Assembly (NCBI GenBank): GCA_013396755.1
Contig: VWZF01005765.1
Location: forward strand, 104,171-168,170
Direction: 5' to 3'
DNA length: 64,000 nt
From: Sclerurus mexicanus
Taxonomy: Eukaryota > Chordata > Aves > Passeriformes > Furnariidae
Shown piece after piece: positions 10,969 through 25,900 of the stretch (position 1 is the stretch's first letter; the number at the start of each line of letters is the position of its first letter). Under the pieces are notes generated by a model that saw nothing but the letters and a program-made list of their open reading frames with translations, did not search any database and was not told the origin of the DNA. The translations under genes were made by a program, and so were the position numbers.

Positions 10969-13900
10969 GTAAGTTTTAGAGTTTTGCCAGCAGGTGTTGG
11001 TAAGGGTTCCCCAACAGTTCTTCAAAGCAATTCCATTGAAGCCTCTTCCATGATTGTATAGTCCTCAATTATCTGTATTTGCATTAATAGTTTCATGCAG
11101 CATAATGTTAGTATTAATCACTTTAATTTCATGGCAGCAGAAGAGATGAGCATGGGAAATCGCTCTCTGAAATGTCAGCAGCTGATAAGATTTCTGAGTT
11201 TGTTTTTATGGCTAAATGTCATTTCAGCACAGAGCTCAGTTCCTGTGCATTTACACACATGTCCTCCCACCTGATCTGGGGTCCTGCAGTTCATCTGTTC
11301 AGATAAGACGTGGGCAGGGCACGGAGAGACACCAAAGTTTGGACACGTCTTGCACTTGGGATATTAGATAAAGATGAAAAAAAAGCTGCACGTGACATCT
11401 TTGTCTTCAGATGAGCAACAACAGCCTGATTTTGCTGTCTCACGATGCGTATTTATGGCAAACAATATTGTTTTGTGTCTTGCAGGGAATAAATCACAAA
11501 GGGAGGAGCTGGACTCCATCCTGTTTCTTTTTGAAGTAAGTTTTCCATACCATGAAACAAATCTGTGTTTTAAGTGTCATTCTGTGTTTACTTGGAGCTT
11601 CACAGTGAGAGGTGAAACCAGATGTCAGTCACAGTGGTACCAGGGGAATGGCAGAACAGAGCTGGGGAGGGTGTTAAGCTTTCAGGTACAACCATTTTAT
11701 TATGCAGTGAGAATGTTGGTTAAATGAATATGCAGAGTTAAGATATTTTATCAGAATGACTTGGAAATCCTGCAGTAACACATCTGTCCTGAGAATCTGG
11801 GGATTGATGCTCTGAAAACAAGCTGGGGTTTTTGTTTTCAGGAGAATTTGGGAGCACATGATCAGTGGTTCTGTAGACTGTTAGACTAAAGCTTTCAGAA
11901 TAGTTTGTTTGTTCTTTTTATGTTAATTATAAAAGGTTTTGCTTCTATATTTTATGGAGGGGCAGTTCAAAACAGCACTTTTCCCCTACGCTCCATCCTC
12001 ATGAAGTTCAGTGTTGTGTTTGTTTTGAAGGTGTCACAGCACGAGTCTGGGCCCAGCTCGTCTCACATGAAGGCATCTGTTATGGTTACGATGTTTGGTC
12101 TTGCAGCACAAGGGAAATAAAGGGATAGGAGTTGTCAGCTACTGCACACCAGTTTAATCTGAGCGTGTGAAATACTCATTTGTTAAACTCTGTTAGTTCA
12201 GTGGAGCATCTTTCACATCCAGAAGCAAATCCTTCCCTGCTTCCCAGCACTGGCCATCAGAGCATGGGCAGTGGCCGGTGAGGAAGTGTTACCTAGTTAA
12301 CTTCTGCATAATCAAACTGGGATTGTTTTAATTGAAGAAGAGTAGTCTGGGATAGATCATTTTCTGAGGTGCCTCTTGAATTAAAGTTATTACCTAAATA
12401 TATTTGGATGTGAAAGATCCAGAAAATATCGCTGAACCAGGTGAAAGTCTTAACATATAAAAACGTTCTTATAATGCACACTGAAATTCTTAGCATAAGC
12501 TCTACCTGTCTCTGTACTCAGAAAACAGTGGTACCTTTAATTGCTATTTCTTAACAGTTAATTAGGAAAATAATTGGCCAGATTTTTTCTTAAGATTAAA
12601 CACATATCCATTGCTTTCCATCTATTTCTGTTTTCTTTATTTCTTTCTCCTTGTTACTCCAACTAACTTTTTACTCGAGTATTTCATCAAAGAAATGTCA
12701 TCTTTGTTTATATTTTGAGTTTTTTTTCAGTAAGGGTAGTAGGAAAAAACCCCTCAAACTTTCAGTGGGACTCTAGAAATTGAAGTCAAAACAAAAGTTA
12801 ATTGTTCTCTTCTCACTCCCCCTAAAGAAACCCAACCCAGACCCCTTAGAAGTCTGTGGTTTCATGGTTTTGCATTAATGAGTAATTTGTAGTTGGAATG
12901 GTATTTATATTGGTAATAGAAAAGATGCTGTTTAGCCTAATGTGCCTGTAATGGGAAAAATGGCCATGAAAATGATGACGTGCAATCCTGGGGTTTTGTG
13001 GTCTTGGATTGTCTCTTTAATGCAGCCAGTTCATCTCCCTTTTATTCTTCTCCCTCCTTTCTCCCCTGTAACTGTGAGGCTGAAATGTGAACTGTGTTTT
13101 CTGCTCCTTATGGCATTAGCACAAGTCTGCTTTTGGGTTTTGCCCAAGGCAGTGTCGAAGAACATGAGCTCATAAATCTGCCTGGTCCATGTTTGGGGCA
13201 GGAGAAACTCTTCCTCCTCCTCCTCCTCCTCCTTCTGCAGCCCAGCAGGGGAGGTATCACCACCTGTACCTGTGCCAGGTAATGGCAGCTCATTAATACA
13301 CTTACACTGAATAAGGAATGCCATTTCTGCGGCTGTGTCACTGAATAGGGAAGTAGCTCATGCCTGCTCACCTGGTTAGAGGGAATAGCTGCATTCCTGG
13401 GGCTTGGGATTGGGTGGCTAATAACTGCCCCTTAATACTCCCTAAAAACATCAGGAAAACATGCTGTCTGAAGGAGGAAAAATCCATAGTTGTGTCTGAG
13501 CCAGGGACTGCTTGGGGTCCCAGTGGGGGCGAGTTGTGTTTTATCCTGGTCACAGAGAGCTCTGGGGAGCAGGAAATGGTTTAAGGTGTTTGTGCGGAAT
13601 TCAGGGCCGTGCAGTTCTTGGTGGGGCTCTGCTGGAGTGAGTTTGGAGTCCATGTAAACTGACACTGGATAAGTTATGCATGGGAGAACAGCCTGGTGGA
13701 GGCCTTGGAGCAACAGACCAAGGACCCAGCAGCCTCCACGCAGGACAGGAAAAAGGAAATGCCAAGTGATGAAACATTCACACTAAGCCATAGGAAACAA
13801 AACTAATTGATTGTTAAGCTTTCCATATTTAATCTGATGTCAGCATGAGCCGGGGGGGTTGCTGCATTTTCTTGTAATTAGCTAAAGAGGTAATTACTTA

Positions 13901-16900
13901 GGATTAACAAATCCAGAGTCCAGGTGCTGAGTGTTAACAGCTTAAAAATCAATAAAAATATTTATGAGGAAATTGACTTTGCCTTTCCTGGTGGTTTGGT
14001 GGGATTGTGCTGCTGTTGAGGAGTGACACCTAGTGTGTGTATTGAGCAACAGAAGCCTTTCCCGCAAATCCTCTGGAAACTGACTTAACTTGGCTGTAAT
14101 GTATGGAATTTTTAATTTTACACGTCAGCTATAGAGTTTGGCCCCTCAGCAACAGCATCAAGGGTTAACTGTTCATTTTGGAAAGTGCTTTTTTGCAATT
14201 AATATTCCAAAATTCTTGGGTCTAACTCAATATTCTCTAAGGTTCTGTGGCTTTGTCTTTTTCTGTATAGATACTTGTGAAAAGATACAGCAGCTGTGCT
14301 GTATAATTTTTCCCTGCTTCAGCTAAAAGCCCAAAATTGTGTGAAAAACTAACTTGCTTTTTCTCTGTTAGGGCTTGGCTGTCTCCAGATTTGCAGTGTA
14401 TTTGCAGGACAGGTTGCTGTTGTTTCTCGTGTCCCTGTTCCCAGGTTTGGGGACAGCTCTGAGCCCTGTGTGTCACAGACCTCGCAGAACACGCACTGCA
14501 TTTATGTCCATTATCTGGGTCCCATTACAGTGTTATGTCATCATCTGGCTGTGAAAGCTTGGATTTGGTTTTTTGTAATAATGTGTTTTTTTCTTGCAGC
14601 ATCAGGTACTGATTCCTCTGAAACTGCATTTGTTTTACCTCTAATGAAGTAAAAGCAGACTGATGGCTTTGATACCATACACAGATCAATTTCTTCCCAT
14701 TCTCTGTAATTTTGCTTTATTAGTGAAGAACAGCCACATCATATCTGCTGTACTGATGGTGTCATGAAATTAATTCCAATGATTTAACATGTTCACTGGA
14801 TGAAATGCTTTATTCTCAGAGTTTTTCAGATAATCTTTTTACTGTAGGAAAACTTTGCGAAGCCTCTTAGAGTCGCTGCTGTTGTTGCTGGAGGTGTTTC
14901 AGGTCCTGTTGATGGAGTTCAGGTGTCACTGCAGGTTTGGGGACAGCCAAGGAGATGGGGTGGGTGCTCCCACTTCCCGCAGGTAATATTTGCTGGAGGC
15001 TTCTCAGCTTGGAGTTTTCTGCTTGTTTTTTTTTTACCATTGCACAGTAACATAACACAAGGAGCCCTCATGTTTCACGCTGCACTGACACACCTTGGGC
15101 ATAGACAGTGCTTTTTTTAGTTCTCCTACTAATGCTCATAGCTGGAGCTGTTAAAATATGTAACTTTGGTTCATTCTGGGTTAAGATTGCTATGGATATT
15201 TTAAATACTGAATTCTCCCAGCACCTTACAGGTGTTCTTTGTAGTGACTGTCATATGAATTAGCAATATTGGCGAAGCAGCTTAAAATGGTTTTCAAAAC
15301 CGGTGGTCATTTTCAATTTCATAAAAATCTGCATCAATGAAACTTGGAGTACTTTTGGATTCCTAACCCTTAAAGAGTTCAGTGCTGTTAGTATTTTCTA
15401 TGAATGTGCAAAAGATGCTCTTTTGTATCTGTAGCATTACCTTAGGGTGGTTTACTTTTCTTAGGATGTTGCTCCTTTTGAACAAAAGTGAGTATAATTG
15501 AATTCTGAGGAATTAAATGGGTATTGTAACTGGCCAATGGGAAAGGTACTTGTAAAATTTGTTACAGGGAATAATCGAGTTCTTGTTGAGTTCTTGTTGC
15601 CACAGGTCCTGGTTTCTCATTTCTTGGGATTGCTCCTTCTATTTAAGTCTCTTCTTGCTGTTTACATTTCCCTCTTATCTGTACAGCTCAGTATCTTAAT
15701 TTCCCCACCAGTAGGTTATCTGACACTTGAAATCAAGTTGCCATTAAGAGTCACAGCTTAAAATGCAGAGCTGCATCTTTAAATTCAGACTGTAGGTTTC
15801 TTTACAGCCTTGCAGTGGGTTCCTGTGGAATTCCTCGCTGGGATTCCCAGTTGCACTATTTAACCCGTAGTGTGTCACACAGACTTGGCCAGCTGACTCT
15901 CAATCTCAATAGCATAAAAAAGGGACATTTTTGTTTATAACAGTAAAAAGTGCTTAGAACTCTTTTCTATACATAGAAAACTACTTTTTTAACCATTTAC
16001 AGTTAGTTCTGCCATTGTTCTGATTAGTTCATTTGTTATTGCTCTTAAGATAACACTCATGTTATTCTTGCAGCATTCTGTAGTAAATTCCATGTTTCAT
16101 ATGTTTGACTTCAGAAATCATTCTGCTTCTTCTTATGCCTGGAGCAGTAGTGAGTGTTGTTCACTTTGGGCAGACATTTCCCCCCAGCAAATGACTGCAA
16201 ATAATTTATTAGTGCAATAAATGGAGGATCCCTTCATTTAGACTGGACTGCTGCGGGCACACTGACTCGTTTGGGCTCCTGGCTTGTCTGGGCTGGAGAA
16301 TAGGAGCTGGAAAATTTCTAAATTGCCACAGGTTTCGGTAGTTGAACACTGTGAAACTCTGGTGGTGACACTACCAACAGTGCTTGAACACAGAGGCCTA
16401 GGAGAGCAATTCTGCATGGACTTGGCTTGAAGCAGATCCACTTGCCACTGACTCATACGGGCTCCTTTCCACGTACAGGGTGTAGAGAAGAAGCTTCTTT
16501 TGGGTTTTTAGTCCAATTCCATTCTGCTGGAAGGAGTGTTACTCGCAGCTTGCCATTGTCCCCACCTTCAGGAGCAAGTTCAGTCAGCAAGGGCACCTTT
16601 GGTGTGGCTGTTGTTAATGAGAAACCCAGTTCAGAGCAGCACAGGCAGCAGAACAACAATGCTTATTTTCTCACACTGTCTGTGGAGCTGGGAAACATCC
16701 TGGCTCTGGGGATCTTGTGTGTAGGGTTTGGTCCCAGCTTTCCCTGTGTCCTGTGTTGGGACAGGCACAAAACCAGTCATGGGATCATTCAACAGTGGGG
16801 GCAAAAATAAAAGGCTTTTTAAAAGAAATTGCAGTATTGGTTAAGTTGGAGCGAGTCTGTTGAAATAAGAACCTCAGTGGTTTTTATTTTACTTTGGTAA

Positions 16901-19900
16901 AAGAGAGAGGTCTAGCTTGCAAAAAGCAGCATCCTGTGTAAACTGAGATTTAAACTTAACATTATTCCTAGTCATGCAGGAAGTCCAAACGAAAAAGAAC
17001 TATGGATAATCAGTTAAAAGAACTGACAGATACCCTGATGTGTTGATCAGTAGTAATACCTAATTTCTATTTCAAGTGTGCTATAATGGATTACCATATA
17101 GATGCAGCAAAGCACTAAGCATTAAATAGATCTATGTGTTTTCTGAAAAAGCAATGTTATTTCGCACTGTGGGGTTTCTTAAAATATTTCTTATTAGTGT
17201 ACTGTGAAACTAGGAACAAGATGTCAATAGCCAGCTCGGGTTCACAGCGGTGTGGATGACAGCCTAGGCTGGAGGGGAAGAAACCATCATTTGTTTTATA
17301 GGAATAGCAATATGTGATTTTTACAACACTGGGGTGGGGAGGGTGTAGAAAATGTTGTTGGAAATGGGAAGTTGCAGTGGGAACAACTGGAGCTTGTTTG
17401 TGACTTGTGCAGTCTTGTGTCACACTCGGACACCATCTCAGTCTGGGGACCCCAGTGCTCACAGGCAAAAATCACCAGTTGGAAGTTGTGCTGCCTGGGA
17501 CTGGGGGTTAACCCTTGACCTTCAGCAGTTTGTATTTGAAGGCATGGATTTTAACCACGGTAACTTATTTTAGCATTGCAGGAACAAACAGGGGATCTGA
17601 GTTTATGTTGATTTATATATTATTTATACTGCCTCTGCAGCAGAGTTGTGCTGTCTGCAGTAGGGAGCTGTGACACCAGCAGTCCAGGGTGCTTTTTAGA
17701 ATGACACTGATTGCTGTTGGGTAGGACCATACAGGTGATTAATCACATGTTGGCATTTTTTCAAAATACTTGTATTTATTGTTTTCCTGGTTTTGAGATG
17801 CTGATAAGGGGAACACATGGAAAATAACTTAAGTGTCTCAATTTTTGCCGTATGGTGAGATTTTGGGATATGGAAGCTTTCTTCAGATAGGAGCTTCTGT
17901 ACTATTGATTTCAACCTTTGAATTGTTTCGATTCAGTCACCTGACAAGGGTGTTGGATTCTGTGTTTTGTAAAGCAAAAAGAACAGTAAGGGTGTTGTTT
18001 TCTGCTCCAACCCTCCCACCTTTGTACAGTTTAGAGTTTAAGCTTGCTTTTGTTGTACTCTGAAACAGCATTCATTTTCCAGGTTTTCTCTGGGCACAAC
18101 CTAAAATTCACCAACACACAGATGCAAAAGTTGCTGTTAAGCTGTTTTTCAAATGCGTCTTTATTATGCAGCTTTGGCCCTTACCAGCTCACACCTTGTC
18201 CGAGCTCACTTTTTCAAAGTGAACTTTATGTTCAAATTTAGGTTCAAATGGAAACAAAATGTGTAATTTCGTCTGGTTTTCCATGATAGATGTGCTCATG
18301 TGTGAAGGTTCATCCCTGCTGTGTACTGTGACACTTGAATCCAGCCCAGTTTTTGTTGCTGGGTTGTTGAAGTGTTTGTTTCCTGCAACTTCTCCTCGCA
18401 TGTCTTGGGCACAGACCCGGCTCCCACACAGAGTGGCACTGCTCTGGTGGGGACTTGGAGAACTCCTCAGGTTAAAGCTCCTCTCTGCCCTGTGCCAAAT
18501 TAAGTAATGGTTAATGTACCAGCAATAGTCTTGCAGAGTGGTAGGCTGCCAGTAGTTTAATGTTTAGATGGATAATGATAACTCTTTGTCCATGGATCCT
18601 GCAATCTGATTGGCAGAGATCTGGTCCTTAACAGGTAAAGCCCCAGTGTGAGTCGTGGCCTCATTTTTAGCCAGTCAGATCCTGCATCCCAAGCGTGCTC
18701 CTCCTGCCCATGGATGAGGAGTCAGACCTCTGGCCACCAGCCCCCTGCTCCTGTGGTCCCTGCTGCCACCCTGTCCTGGGCAGGGAGCTGGGGGAGTAAC
18801 ACTGAAACAAAATACAATGGGAACATAAAGGGACATGCCTGGTTTATATATTTACTCTGAGTAAACTTTAAAAATGCCCAGTATTCTCTGGGGAGCACAT
18901 GCAGTGGTAATGGTGTGGAGGAGGACCAGCCTGTCTGTGACCTGAGGTCTAGCTCCGTAAGTCTATGAACTTGTCATGACTTCCATCTTCTGCCATGGAG
19001 AAAAAAATGCTTCATTTCCAAAGAGACAATTTTGAGTGCTTTATGTAATTTCTTAAGCATTTTGTTGTCAAAGATAAATGAAGTCTGTCCATCTCTCGAG
19101 TACACTGCTGTCAGCAGCAGTGCTGACTCATGTCAGCCAGTTCCCAAGGGTTGCCCACAGTGCCAGTTCCTGCTTTCTTGGCTGTGATGTTTCTCCTTTT
19201 GAGCTTTTGTGTGCTAAACACCAACAAGTGGATCACCATTGCTCAAGTGAATTGTCATTCATTTTGCATCCTACATGTGTTGTTTCTGAAAACGGTGCCT
19301 TGTTTTGCAGAAGTTTGTGTCAGTGACTTTTGTTTGATAATTACAAGGAACTCAGTCATTTACAACATTGTTTAATTTCCAAAAATAGATGTTGAAAACT
19401 AGTTTCCCATTTAAATATGTCTTCCTAATTTCATATTTCAATGGGTGAAAAATCCTAAGATGCAGACACGTTTTTCTGTGGAACCTGTGAGAAGCACTGT
19501 CTACTGTCACTCCTCTGCCGGGCGGAGCAGAGTCGGTGAGCTGTCCTGTGCGACTGCCACACCTGCCTGCCAAGTCCTAGTCCTTACTGCCAGTAGTTTA
19601 AAAAGGAAAAAGATGTCTTGGAGCCTGTTAAAATCCTTTTAAAGCCACATTTACTCGAGTAAGACCCCTAACTAGTTTTGATTTATCTAGCTTATTTAAT
19701 AGCATTGCCATCCACTAAACTGACAAAGCATTTGGAAGCCCCGTGTGTCCTTTGCAACTAAGATGGTAAGGCTCTGTTCAGGAAAGCACTTAAGCGTGTG
19801 CTTAAATTGCTTTGTGGGTGCCCTGTAGTGTAACCAAACTGTGGGGGAACAGGTTTGGCCACAGCCTCTCCCGGTGTTTGGTCTGCCTCTGGGAGGGTCA

Positions 19901-22900
19901 TTGCTCAGCTCCAGAGACAGGCCACCACGGATTATTCCCTGAGTGCTTTATTAACTGCCCGTGCTGGGAATTCAATTAGTCTGGTGTTGTGTAATTTGGC
20001 TCGGTTTCACTGAGCCGCTGGAAGCACAGGTAAATGAGCTCTCAGGAAGAGTAACTGCCCCGCTGTTCCCTGTGCCTGAGCCGGGGATCAGAGCCCATTA
20101 TCTGATGGAAACGCAGCCCGGAGCCAGGTGATGGAACCTGAGTCGGGACAGGCACCGCAGAGGGTGTCAGCCCAAGGGAGCTGCTTAGAATGTCTCGGCT
20201 CTTCCTTAGCAGTCGGAGGGGTTTGCAACGCTGGGGGTCTGCAACACACTGGGAAGGGGAAAGTGATTCATGACCCAGTCATGGTGTTTATTCAGGACCA
20301 TTCCAAGTGTCTTTCTCCATAACGGAGAGTAAAGTAGTGGGCAGGAGTCCTTGCCACGATAGGTATTTCTTTCTGTTGTATTCTGTTTATATGTATTACC
20401 ATTTCATTTGTCTTGTGTTTTCGTTTCTGTGTATCCTCTGATGACCCAGTTTATTATGGAAAATGTGACTATTTAGTTTTGTTTCCTGCAGAAAATATTG
20501 CAGCTACTGCCCGAGAGGATTTTTTATCGATGGCATTTTCGCAGTATAGGTAAGAAGAAATGGTTTAAGAACATTCTGGTGCAAATAAAATAAATGTTTT
20601 CTCTCGTCACTTCTCTGGTTCTACAAGCCCTGAATTCCTCAGTACTGCCCACACAAACAGTACTCACATAGGGGACTTTCAGCTCAGCATTCCCAAAGCA
20701 CATGCAAAAACGTTTTTGCCTGCTACAGCAACTCTGTATCCCTTGTTTCGGTGGCTTGGATTGCCTTCTTCACTTTTCATTTTGCATGAATGCTCTTTCA
20801 ATTTTTATCTTTTTGGATTTACCTGGGTCATCTGCCCTCTCCTCTTCCATGTGATGGAAGCTATCAGGATGAGGGGAGTTTGAACCAACACACCTTTTTG
20901 TGCTTAGGTCTCCCCTTGGATTCACAGACCAACTCCAAACACTGAGAGTCAGGTGCACTGTGGATCTGTGTGTGTTTGCAGATTTGCAGTATGGTGTCTT
21001 TGCAAGTGACCGTGCATGACATGCCTGTTCAAATCCATCCCATCAGGGACAGATCTTGGGCAGTGAATAGGCGGCAGAAAATTCTGCTTCCAACAGCTGC
21101 CAAAGCGGTCCCACCATTTTGTTTCACTGCTTACCAAAGTAAATTTTATGGAGGGTTTTATTCCTTCCAGGTAGGACTATTTTGTTGTGGTTGGGTTTGG
21201 TTTCCAGCACTGTCTCACCAGCTGCCTTGTTTGTCATCAGAACAAGGAACTGCTGTTGCAGAAGAACAATGAGTGGAAGTTAAAGGTCAAGGAAAGGGCT
21301 GTTGTCACGTTTCCACTCAGCACTGACAAAAATAAGAGGAGACATCTGCCTGACCACTTCATACCGGTTCAGCTGAGCTAGTCCAGAACAAATTGGTTTC
21401 AGTCAGTTGTTTTGTAGCTGATATATTCTTTATACTTCTCTTGAACGGTCATACTGGGATAATTTTTGGCAGAGCAATTATTTACAGCTGTACCTTGGGG
21501 TTTTGGTTTTTTTTGCTTCATGTTCACATGCATTAATATGTGTTTTCTATACATGTTAATAATTTCCATTTAATACTGTGAAATGATGAGATCTGGATGG
21601 AAGGAACCCATTTAAATGCTGTACATTTTTCACAATCTTGAAGAAAATAATGAAATGAAAGTAAATGAAAATAATTTGAGATGTTGTCATCTGACTAAAC
21701 CCAAAGTACCTCACTGGAAAAATACACCAGAGTTAACATTACTCTAATGATGATGATGGAGATTGTAACTAGATTCACTGTGGATTTTTTCCCCCCTTAG
21801 TTGTCTTAAAACCCGGTGCAGTGGCCACAGAGCAGATGGCATTAAACTAGTCTTTCCTAGAGTATTTTTAAAAAACATTGTGGTGGGAGGGGAGGGCTCA
21901 TCCTTGTGCCTGATAGCACCTGTTTAACTTTCCTAATCCAGGGTCGATTCTGAAGAAACTTTTGCACACTGGAAATTCTCTAAAGGTATTTCTTTGTTTT
22001 CATATTTCTTTTCACTTTAATTCTTATGAAGCGTATCACTTTTCAGCTTTCCAATATCAGCGGTTTACAGATCATTAAGCTTTGTAATTTACTTACCTTT
22101 TAATCATAAATCTTACTATTGTCATCCTAGATTATTTTAACATTGTCTTCAATTATTTTGCTGCTCTAATGATCTTTATAAAATTACCCACAGAAGGTTA
22201 TTAATAGATATTGCTTAATGCTTAATTTTTGCAGCTCTCTTTAGCATTAAGTTTACCATATTAAACCTAGGATTAAATTAATAATGTGAACACCCTTGGG
22301 ATGGTGAAAAAACTTTTCAGCACCGGCTGGGGTGGAAGCTCTTGTCCTGAGTGTTCTGAACTGTTTGCCCATGTTACCACACTCACAGACTTGTTTTACT
22401 TTGTGCACAAATCCGTCCCCTTGTAGATAAGATGCGAAGGAATCCGGCTGTTTCTGCTCTGGCTCCAAGGCCTGCAGACGAACTGCGGGGAGGAGCAGAT
22501 CCTGCTGTTCGCCTGCCTCGTGCCCGGCTTCCCCCCGCTGGCGTCCTCACGAGGCCCCTGCACCCTGGAGAGCCTCCTCAGCCCTTCCACCTCACCCGAC
22601 GGTGAGTGAGGGAACACAGCTCCCACCCAGGGAGCTTCTCGTGGGGAACGTGTCACGTGGGTGCGCTGTTTGTCTCTGCGATTCCAAGGTGTGTGGGAAT
22701 TCCAAGCTGTTGTGCTTGTTGAGGCCGTAGAGCCACCAGGTGTCATTCAGAGCAGTGGTTCGCCTGTTGGTTTGGGGTTTCTTTTAATTGAGATGCAAGC
22801 AGTAGGAACGTGTTATTGTGGAATAAGCAGGTGTGCAGGTTTGCAGCTCATTGGTTCACCTGCAGTGACTGCTGGTGTCAGCCCTTCCAAACCACAGGGA

Positions 22901-25900
22901 ATCTCCTCGAGGGGACGTGGTAGGACTTGGGGAGATACTGGGCTCCCAAGCAGCTACTGGACTTGGGCTTTGTACAGCTTAGTAGTGCACTAAAGGATAT
23001 CTTAAATTTGTCTTTGCATAAAATATTCTTTTAGTTCAGTATTCTCATGTTTATCTTTAAAATATTTTCCGTTAGCCAAGATTTTTCCAGAAGAAATAAC
23101 CCCACTTTTGCCAGCTGTCTCTGGAGAGAAAATTGCTGAAGACCAAACCTGCTATTTTCTTCAGCTCCTGTTAAAATATATGGTGATTCAGGTGAGGAGG
23201 ATGTATGGTTGTAATTAGTCATATTTCAAGGATGTACTTGTGGTAGAAGATTAACTCTACACTCAATCTGTATGGAGCTGGCCTTGCCCCTCCCCTGGAA
23301 GAAGCTGGCTCCTGCACTTTATTAGTCTTGATTTTGAAAGGAAAACCATCTCAAAGGCATTTTCTCATGCATTTTGGTGTAAATATGAAGTTTGTCACGT
23401 TTTTTGCTAAGAATTAGCGAATGTTATCCAAAATTGCAGGGTAACTGACTATTTTATGTGCTTGTGGTTGCATTCAGAAAATTGATAGGGGGTAAAGATG
23501 AAATTTTTTTTTTTCTTCTCTTTGGACACATACCTAGATGAAAAGAAATGTAAAGGACTGCTGGAGAAAGAGATAAAAAGGAGAGATGGCTTCAGAGATT
23601 TTTTTTTAAAGGATGCAAGTAATGTGTACATAAAATTTAATTAGAAACAGATCAGATTAATCTGTACAGGAAAGAAATTAAGATAATGTGTATGTTTAAA
23701 AAGTATAAACAAAACAGCATTTGAAATGAAGTGGGAAGTGTATAGACAATGAACATTAAAGAGCTCAGTTTTTAAAAAATAAATTATAATTAAATCCTTT
23801 GAGATACACTTCTTAGTATCAGAAGGCAAGACCAAAATGATATTTGGAAGGGATTTTGTCATCTTGAATAAATGCTTTATTTTGAAAAGTGGCTGTATGA
23901 AATTATCAGCTTCCTCCATGGCACCCTTTGTTTTACATATCAGAATCTCACAGCTTCAGTTAAAAATAAAATTCTGCTCTTCTTTTTATACTCTTATTAT
24001 GTTTGGAGTCTAGCCAAAACAGAACTATAAATCCAATTGCATAGTGGTTCATTAATGTTCATTCATTTGTGTTGCTTGTTAGCAGGGAGCACTAACCTTG
24101 CTGCAGACAAGAGATGAGATTAGAATAATGTGATGCAAGTGCAGAATGATCACTTGTCTTCAAGCCCTACATGTGTGTTTTACAAAAGCAGGACACTGTA
24201 AGTTTCACACAGAAACCCAGAACGGGTGAGGCTGGAAGGGACCCCAGTGGCTCATCTGGTCCCACCTCCCTGCTCCAGAAGAGTCATCCAGGAGCACATG
24301 GCACACAATTGTGTCCAGACAGTTCTGGAATATCCCCAGAGGGGGAGACTCCACACCTTCTCTGGGCAACCTGTTGAGCACTCGATATTGCACAGCAAAG
24401 AAGTTCTTCCTCATGTTCTGGTGGAACTTTGTGGGCATCAGTTCCTGCCTGTTCCTCTTGTCCCATCACTGGGCACCCCTGAGCAGAGCCTGGTCCAGCC
24501 TCTGACACGTAAACTGTGTCAGTCTTGTGCAGCTCATTTCAGACTGAAGGTGTTTTCATATGAAAAGAGTAACTTGCTTTAAAAATTTGTCACACTCTTC
24601 CAAGCAATTGTAGTTCAAAAGTGTTGGCAAAGAGCAAAGTCTGTGTGTGGCTCTTTGGTGTTGTCCCATGCAAGAATGGGAGAGTGCCTTTAAAACCAAA
24701 CTGAGACGTCAGTCTCTTCCTCATCAGGGGAAAACACTGTGCAAAGCAGAATTGCATGTTGTGTTTTAGCCATATTAAATGTGGGCAATGAGTATGTTTC
24801 TGATGAAGAAAATATTTATGATAGAAGTATAGCCCAGAGTAACTTTGTCGAAATTTACATGTGAGAAACAAATTTGTTAAAAGCATAACATGACAGTTCC
24901 TGTGTTCCCAGCACAGGAGGAGGAGGCTTCTAGTGAAACACACTGGCTTCTTGTGAACTCGCTGTCCTGGGCATGCTAAAGCCCTCTTGGGTTATTCTTA
25001 CTTTATATTTTTGCTGCAGTTTGTAAAGGCTTTTTTAGGACCGTGCAATTTTTTTACCTTTTGTTAAAGTGTAGTTGCGTATTTGTTTTATGTGGGACAA
25101 TTGTAAGTGTAACACATTAACATAAAGCTTTTTGTTTGTTTAACTCTGTGACACAGGCTGCAAGCTTGGAGTGGAAGAACAAGGAGAACCAAGACACTGG
25201 GTTTAAGTTTCTATTTACCTTGTTTAGGAAATACTATCTTCCTCATTTGTTTCCATCTTTTACAAAGCTAACCAACCTCTACAAACCTGTGCTTGGTAAG
25301 TCATGGATTTTGTCTTTAGAGTAAAGAAGCAGGTGACTGTTCTTGGCAGCATCTCTGTTACCTGCTGACTTGTCAGCACAGTTCTGATGGATGAGGATTT
25401 TTCCTCCCTGGTTTCATGTTTTCTTTTAGCACACCTTTTGAATTGCTGTGATAGTGAGGGAAGGTGCTGGTGCTCCTGATTGTGTAAGGGCTGGCCTCGT
25501 TCCCCTTTCCTAAGGATGTGAACACTGGCATAGCATTGATACGGAGTGAGCACAGCTCTGATATTCATGTAATGGAGACAGAACGTGCTCTCTGATGGGT
25601 TTTTAAGGAACCAGTGGTCTGCCCAGGTGTGGGGGAGTGGCTGACTTAGTTACCCTTATTTTACTACTTGTTTCCTTGAAGGGAAAATGAGCATGAAGGG
25701 GCAGCTGAAAGAAAATTGAGACATACCTCTGCAAGTGTAGGATTAAAAGCATGTTATTTCAGAAACTCTTATTTTTCCTAATTTTCTACTAAATTGTATA
25801 GTCATAGGAGCAATAGTGTTAATCCTCATGTGGTACAGTGCAGCCTTTTCTTCATCATCCTTCTCCTCCCTTCGACTTTTAACTTCTGTTTTTATAGTTC